Source of the DNA: Cryomorphaceae bacterium
GTDB lineage: Bacteria; Bacteroidota; Bacteroidia; Flavobacteriales; Schleiferiaceae
Direction: 5' to 3'
Length of the DNA: 18,324 nucleotides
Assembly (NCBI GenBank): GCA_013911625.1
Contig: JACESW010000008.1
Location: forward strand, 1 to 18,324
Both the position numbers and the translations under genes were made by a program. The notes under the pieces were generated by a model that did not search any database, was not told where the DNA came from, and saw only the letters and a program-made list of their open reading frames with translations. Every line of letters begins with the position of its first letter. Within the stretch, counting starts at the first letter, position 1. Below are positions 13,798 through 18,324 of the stretch, one piece after another.

Positions 13798-15495
13798 TTA
13801 CCTCGAAATAACCAACTCCTTCATCAAGAACTTACCATCGGTGCTAAACTTGAGGAGGTAAGGACCCGACGGTAAAGCCGATACGTTCACTTTAGAGTCT
13901 TCTAGCCTACCCGTTAGTATCGTTGATCCTACTAGGTTTATGACTTCGTATTGCACGCCATCATTCAATCCCTTAACCTCTATCTCGTATGCAGAAGGAT
14001 TGGGGTATATAGAAACGTCGTTCGCCAAATCCTCCAATGAAAGTCCATTAACATCAACGGTTAGCGAATCTCGGCTCACAGATAATATGAAATTTGACCC
14101 GTCTTTGAGTTTAACAGCCTCCGCCAACAAAAATCCTGGACCGTTAGATGTTGCTCCCCACTCAACTTGAATGGAGTCGAATTGACCTGCTGTAATCGTA
14201 CCATTTGTGCATATCCAAGAAATAGAATCGTAGAATTGTCCGTTTACCACATAATAGTCTCTAGGCGATCCCACATAAACATACCCTGTATCTCCCACCA
14301 GACCGATGTCCGGAATAGGAATATTGAGCAGAACAGTATCTATTAAAGGCTCGCCACAATCCCCGCGGTTTGCGAAGTTGCCCTGTTGCGTAAAATAGAC
14401 CTTCCATACCCCCGGCAGGTTTATAGAGTCTGTACGTAAAAACAGTTCACTGTTTGAGCCTGAATAGTGGATACCGCTAATCCCAGATGTATCGCCATTT
14501 GGACTAACAAGACAAACGATGTTTGAGTCAAGACTGTGTGAAGTGATGCTTATGTTTTCCTTGAGGTTGACATACACGCTGTCTGAATACAATGTCGACG
14601 ACGCATAATTTGCACTTATACCGTACATGCTAGGCGTGTAGTTGTCGGTAAAATCTAACATAATCTCCCTATTGGTAACGCCCATAATTTTAGGAACATT
14701 ATTCGTGTCTTTTGCCCATTCAATAATTCGAACCGTGAGTAGGTTAAACTGTGCTGAGTCGTTTTTAACCATCAATACCCTATTGTTTGCATCAAGGGTA
14801 TATTCTCCGCCTGGACCTAAAGGAGTAGCGTTCGTATACCCGTTAGTTGTATCGTAGTCGATATTGTACATGTTGAAGAAATACTGACTCATCGACCCCT
14901 TCTTACTTGGTATTATTGAAAATGAAAGGCTGTCGCCATCAGGGTCGGGTGAACATATCTCTATAGGAGTCGGTGTATTTATTGGAGCACTGTAATATTC
15001 TCCCGAGTATTGTGGGCTATTGTTGTACGCTCTAACGCCTGAACGACCCGTTAGAATAATCGCCCTTACGTACTGATTTGGAACCCCTCCTGTTGTGTCT
15101 ATATTTGCTATATACGGCACCCTACAGCACCAATTGTGAATAAACTCGTATTGAGAATACGGATCTAAATCTATGGTCTGCTTCCAACGCATTCTATTGT
15201 AGTTGTAATCATCATTACACTTCGATTGTTTCCCTACCTGAAGCACGGAGGTCATGGAAACTTGGGGATAAGGAGCGACTTGGCTCACTTTTCTGTAACG
15301 GCCAAAAGAGGTAGACGTTGAGCCCGCCCAACTTGAGTCTGAAGAATAATTGAAATACACATCGTATTTAACTGTTCCGTCCGTATTTAGACCAACATAT
15401 TCGAAAGAAAACGCTCCACCGAGATCAACTTGGAGTTGCGCGGAACATACATGAGAAAAGGAAAGGAGTACAACTGAAAATAATAGCTTCTTCAT
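13798..15495 (-). CDS. Large secreted T9SS surface protein, unknown function
   Basis: The 565-residue protein has an SPI signal peptide (MKKLLFSVVLLSFSHVCSA|Q) and a C-terminal T9SS type A sorting domain (about 490-565: SIYPNPSAYEIEVKG, then LPSGPYLLKFS, ending MKELVISR). The body resembles PKD/Ig-rich Bacteroidota surface proteins: RVPYIANIDTTGG, NNSPQYSGEYYSAPINTPTPIEICSPDPDGDSLSFSI and ITAGQFDSIQVEWG. This pattern is seen in gliding-motility-type and adhesin-like proteins, where SPDPDGDSL is a recurrent Ca-binding-type loop. Several cysteines (CNDDYNYNRMRW, NWCCRVPY, ICSPD, RGDCGEP) could form disulfides. No enzyme motif is seen, so adhesin or structural protein is a guess. The gene is more AT-rich than its neighbours (21 of 60 bases are G/C in 14641-14700). 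Confidence 0.85.
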   Translation of the reverse strand: MKKLLFSVVLLSFSHVCSAQLQVDLGGAFSFEYVGLNTDGTVKYDVYFNYSSDSSWAGSTSTSFGRYRKVSQVAPYPQVSMTSVLQVGKQSKCNDDYNYNRMRWKQTIDLDPYSQYEFIHNWCCRVPYIANIDTTGGVPNQYVRAIILTGRSGVRAYNNSPQYSGEYYSAPINTPTPIEICSPDPDGDSLSFSIIPSKKGSMSQYFFNMYNIDYDTTNGYTNATPLGPGGEYTLDANNRVLMVKNDSAQFNLLTVRIIEWAKDTNNVPKIMGVTNREIMLDFTDNYTPSMYGISANYASSTLYSDSVYVNLKENISITSHSLDSNIVCLVSPNGDTSGISGIHYSGSNSELFLRTDSINLPGVWKVYFTQQGNFANRGDCGEPLIDTVLLNIPIPDIGLVGDTGYVYVGSPRDYYVVNGQFYDSISWICTNGTITAGQFDSIQVEWGATSNGPGFLLAEAVKLKDGSNFILSVSRDSLTVDVNGLSLEDLANDVSIYPNPSAYEIEVKGLNDGVQYEVINLVGSTILTGRLEDSKVNVSALPSGPYLLKFSTDGKFLMKELVISR

Positions 15496-15634
15496 AATTG
15501 CACTTTTAAGTAGAGAAAAGTTACACCTTATGAAAGCGTTACTTGTTTCATTTTGACCCTAATGTGTTAATAATAAGATATTTGGACTTTACCTAAATGT
15601 AAGGCACCAAATAATAGAAATCGGAATCCCCCTC

Positions 15635-17143
15635 TTAGGAAAGCTGCTGAATACGGTCGCACATGTACCGAATAACATCGGGGTCGTGAGAGATGAAAAT
15701 CATACTCAGGCCCCGATTCTTTTTGATACCGTTTAGAAGATTAAGCACCTGTGCTTGAACGCTCACGTCTAAGGCGCTGACACTTTCATCACATATCAAC
15801 ACTGTTGGATCTGCCGCCAAGGCTCTTGCAATGCCGATGCGCTGGCGCTGGCCGCCAGAGAAGTCCTTGGGCTTTTTGCTGAGGTCGGAAGGGCGCAAGC
15901 CGACTTCTTGCAATAAAGCAGATGCCTTTTCCTTGCGCCCCGCAGCGGAGAGCTCTGGCGCGTGGTGGGAAAGAACTTGGTCAAGAATGCGACCTATGGT
16001 ATGGCTTCGGTTCAAGGCGGATGAGGGGTCTTGGAAAATGAATTGGACCCGGCCTTCATTGCCTTCAAAATTTCGGATGGAAAAGCTCGATGGAACGAGG
16101 TCTACTACTGCCCTTCCAATACTGCTCTTACCGCTTCCTGAAGGGCCTATGAGGCCTAGTGTTTCTCCAGCATTGAGCGTAACATTAAGGTCTTGTACGA
16201 CCCATTTTGTCGATTTCTTCCAGCCTTTGCGCATCGTATACCCGATGTTAAGACCTTCAATATGTAAGGCCTTAGAATCCGTCTTTGGAACAGCGAGCTC
16301 GGTCGCTTTTGGGGCGCCGTCGCCGTCAAGAAAATCGGATAAAACAGGCAGTGGATACGGACGACCGCTCTTAGGAGGACGACACGCCAGTAGGCCCTTG
16401 GTATAGGGATGCTTGGGCGCATTGAATACTTCTTTTGCAGCGCCCTGCTCGACCGTTTTGCCTTTGTACAAGACGACGACACGATCGGAGAATTCGGCGA
16501 CGACCTCAAGATCGTGGGAGATAAACCAAAGTGCACAACCTTTGTCTTTGACCAAGGTGCTCAGCAGTTCGAGAACGGTAGCTTCCACCTCCTTGTCTAA
16601 GGCTGTGGTGGGTTCGTCGGCAATAATGAGTTTGGGCTCCAAAAGCATCGCCATGGCAATAACCACGCGCTGGCGCTGGCCGCCGCTCATCTCGTGCGGG
16701 TATTTCTTAGCGCTTGCCTCGGGATCAGGGATGCTGACCTCTTCCAGTGCGCTCAGGATTTTGACCTTCCGCTCCTTAACGGACAGATTAGTATGTATTT
16801 CCAACACCTCTTCTAGCTGCTTTCCAATGCGCATGGACGGGTGCAAGGCGGTCATCGGATCTTGGAAAATCATCGCGATTTCTTTGCCGCGTAAGGATTG
16901 CCAATCGGACTGAGACAGCTTTGAAATACTACTGCCAAGGACCTCAGCATGGGTGCTGGTTATAGAGGCTTTAGGGCTCAGTAAGCCCATGCTCATTAAG
17001 GCACTGACCGATTTTCCCGAGCCGCTCTCGCCAACAACTGAAACAATCTCCCCTTCCTCGATTTTTAAGTTAAAATCGCTAAGTACCTCGGTCGTGCCGA
17101 AGGAGATGTTTAAGCCTTGTATGTTGACCAGCGGTGAAGGCAT
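15635..17143 (-). CDS. Fused double ABC ATPase, peptide/oligopeptide (DppD-DppF) type
   Basis: The 502-residue protein contains two complete nucleotide-binding domains in tandem. NBD1: Walker A GESGSGKS (38-45), Q-loop MIFQDPMTALHP, signature MSGGQRQR (152-159), Walker B KLIIADEP and switch His in FISHD (208-211), followed by an oligopeptide-type region NAPKHPYTKGLLACRPP (241-257). NBD2: Walker A GPSGSGKS (333-340), Q-loop FIFQDPSSALNR, signature FSGGQRQR (428-435), Walker B TVLICDES and switch MIFISHDPD. This is the layout of fused peptide/nickel-type importer ATPases. No permease or binding protein is visible in the window. NBD2 stops soon after MCDRIQQLS, so it lacks the C-terminal tail found in NBD1. 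The ATG at 17143 lies 9 bases after the upstream serine hydrolase gene, so the two form an operon. Confidence 0.92.
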   Translation of the reverse strand: MPSPLVNIQGLNISFGTTEVLSDFNLKIEEGEIVSVVGESGSGKSVSALMSMGLLSPKASITSTHAEVLGSSISKLSQSDWQSLRGKEIAMIFQDPMTALHPSMRIGKQLEEVLEIHTNLSVKERKVKILSALEEVSIPDPEASAKKYPHEMSGGQRQRVVIAMAMLLEPKLIIADEPTTALDKEVEATVLELLSTLVKDKGCALWFISHDLEVVAEFSDRVVVLYKGKTVEQGAAKEVFNAPKHPYTKGLLACRPPKSGRPYPLPVLSDFLDGDGAPKATELAVPKTDSKALHIEGLNIGYTMRKGWKKSTKWVVQDLNVTLNAGETLGLIGPSGSGKSSIGRAVVDLVPSSFSIRNFEGNEGRVQFIFQDPSSALNRSHTIGRILDQVLSHHAPELSAAGRKEKASALLQEVGLRPSDLSKKPKDFSGGQRQRIGIARALAADPTVLICDESVSALDVSVQAQVLNLLNGIKKNRGLSMIFISHDPDVIRYMCDRIQQLS

Positions 17144-17152
17144 AGAAGCGTT

Positions 17153-18283
17153 TTAGTTTGCTTGCCAGCGTTCGGCCTGTTTGATGAGTTCGCGGCCTAT
17201 TGACCTGAAATCACTCTCGTAGCGATTGCCTGCTAACTCCCCGACTCGCATGATGACCATGTCGTAATCCGGCAAGATGATGATCAGCTGGCCGCCAAGG
17301 CCGCGGAACGAATAATTACGTGCTTCAACGTCTGGATAGATCCAAAAGCTGTGGCCGTAGTAGGGGCTCTTGTAGCCTACTTGGGCTTCCGCGATAAAGG
17401 CAGAGTCTATCACTGAATTTGAATCAATGTATCCGTGGTTGTTTACGAGCATACCAAGCTTGGCAAAGTCGCGCACAGCAGCATTCAAACAGCAATACCC
17501 GAGCTCGAAACCACCGGCGCGGTCGAGGTGCCAGGTCGTTGGCACTTCAAAACCCACCTTGGCAAAAAGCTCGCGGTTGGCGAACGAAGAAACGCTCTCC
17601 CCAATAGCGCGTGAAAGCGCAATAGTGAGCAGTTGGGTACAGGCACTTTGGTACTCCCATTGTGTGCCTGTTTCGAACTTCCCTGGAGGGATGCTTAACG
17701 CAGTAGCCACCACATCATCGCTATAGTAGAGCTTGGCTGTTTTGTTGAATGGGTCCTTGTAGTTCTCGTCAAACTGAAGACCGGCGGTCATCGTACTGAG
17801 GTGGCGCAGTGTAGGTGTAGTGACGCCTTCCGGGATTTCATATTCCGGGATGTAATCGGTCACTGGGTCGTCCCATGAACCAATGTAGCCGTCTTGAACG
17901 GCGATCTGCGTAAGTAAGGTAATGACCGATTTTGCCGTCGAAAAACTGTTCGAAACAGCTGCGGTATCGTGCTGGTCCCAGTATTCTTCGTAAACAATCT
18001 CGTCGTTTTGAAGTACCAACATTCCTTTGGTGCCTACGCGTTCTAGAGGCCCTCTAAGCTCATCGTCGATGGACAATGAAACGGAATCGGACACCGCTAA
18101 TTTTTTGGGCAGTACAACTGGGATTTCGCGTTGGTCGAAGTACTCACGGTCGTACAGATGGGCAGATGTATAGCCTTTTAGGTACGTGTTCTTTACACCC
18201 TTAATCAGGTATTCGTAGGGAGATAATTTTCCCGCTACGAGGAGTACAACAATGACAGCAACGATTCTTTTTAAGATCTTCAT
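17153..18283 (-). CDS. Class-C beta-lactamase-like serine hydrolase
   Basis: The 376-residue protein has an N-terminal membrane anchor or signal segment (residues 7-18, VAVIVVLLVAG). It carries the serine-hydrolase motifs of the beta-lactamase/penicillin-binding-protein fold: S-x-x-K as S115-T-A-K118, and Y-x-S as Y211-Q-S213 (WEYQSAC), then the third-motif region FRGLGGQ (326-332) in place of KTG. TPTLRHLSTMTAGL is the typical family sequence after motif 1. This pattern fits NylB-type or EstB-like esterases/carboxylesterases rather than true beta-lactamases. The substrate is unknown; peptidoglycan, esters or cyclic peptides are all possible. It acts outside the cytoplasm. It precedes the peptide-type ABC ATPase in the same operon. 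Only 41 bases of its upstream region are in the window, so a promoter cannot be judged. Confidence 0.92.
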   Translation of the reverse strand: MKILKRIVAVIVVLLVAGKLSPYEYLIKGVKNTYLKGYTSAHLYDREYFDQREIPVVLPKKLAVSDSVSLSIDDELRGPLERVGTKGMLVLQNDEIVYEEYWDQHDTAAVSNSFSTAKSVITLLTQIAVQDGYIGSWDDPVTDYIPEYEIPEGVTTPTLRHLSTMTAGLQFDENYKDPFNKTAKLYYSDDVVATALSIPPGKFETGTQWEYQSACTQLLTIALSRAIGESVSSFANRELFAKVGFEVPTTWHLDRAGGFELGYCCLNAAVRDFAKLGMLVNNHGYIDSNSVIDSAFIAEAQVGYKSPYYGHSFWIYPDVEARNYSFRGLGGQLIIILPDYDMVIMRVGELAGNRYESDFRSIGRELIKQAERWQAN

Positions 18284-18324
18284 TTAAAGGGGTGTCTAGT
18301 GGGTATAAATTGGCAGTCAAACTG

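Noticed and set aside
15831..16406. 191-codon open frame antisense to the ABC ATPase NBD2
   Set aside because: It is fully contained in a well-supported gene and is low in recognisable structure.
1..18324. tRNA, rRNA, CRISPR, insertion sequence or phage genes
   Set aside because: No cloverleaf, repeat-spacer pattern, transposase, integrase or terminal inverted repeats were seen on either strand.

Overview
The window looks like chromosomal DNA of a Bacteroidota bacterium, most likely a marine member of the Flavobacteriales (Cryomorphaceae/Schleiferiaceae-like). The reasons are two secreted proteins with type IX secretion (T9SS) C-terminal sorting domains, several SPI or SPII signal peptides, a promoter of the TTG-N20-TAnnTTTG type, few Shine-Dalgarno sites, and flavobacterial small families and DUF2490/DUF4956 proteins. 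No rRNA, tRNA, CRISPR array, transposase or phage gene was seen. Taxonomy is inferred from gene content, not from a marker gene.

Layout. (1) 1-1232 (-) is the 5' part of a lipoprotein sulfatase cut by the window edge. (2) 1378-2004 (+) is a small outer-membrane beta-barrel-like protein, followed by a strong bidirectional terminator shared with a convergent pair of small membrane proteins (2067-2908, -). (3) 3041-4503 (+) is a His/Met-rich single-span membrane protein overlapping by one base a GTG-started FAD-dependent oxidoreductase, then a 50-residue hypothetical protein. (4) 4755-7458 is a divergent locus: DUF4956 membrane protein plus overlapping DUF2490 outer-membrane protein on the minus strand, and a CotH-type kinase lipoprotein on the plus strand. 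(5) 7513-9375 (+) is a multi-span membrane protein fused to a PAPS-dependent sulfotransferase domain, with a TTG start. (6) 9428-10090 (+) is a Crp/Fnr regulator. (7) 10097-12883 (-) is a large secreted GH13 alpha-amylase-family enzyme with a T9SS tail. (8) 13079-13796 (+) is an operon of three small genes (DUF6952-like, YbjQ/UPF0145, 40-residue membrane microprotein). (9) 13798-15495 (-) is a large T9SS surface protein. (10) 15635-18283 (-) is an operon of a class-C beta-lactamase-like serine hydrolase and a fused DppD-DppF-type double ABC ATPase.

How it fits together. Much of the window concerns the cell envelope and polysaccharides. It holds a surface sulfatase, a membrane sulfotransferase, a CotH kinase with its DUF4956 partner and an outer-membrane DUF2490 protein, a secreted starch/glycogen-type hydrolase, and a surface adhesin-like T9SS protein. 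The best candidate for an undescribed system is the block from 4755 to 9375. It combines CotH kinase, DUF4956, DUF2490 and the IGPG-motif/sulfotransferase fusion, and lacks the VTC-type polyphosphate polymerase that usually accompanies DUF4956. A joint role in phosphorylating or sulfating an envelope polymer is a hypothesis only.

Three convergent gene pairs end within 1 to 6 bp of each other, so transcription termination must occur inside the opposing genes or not at all.
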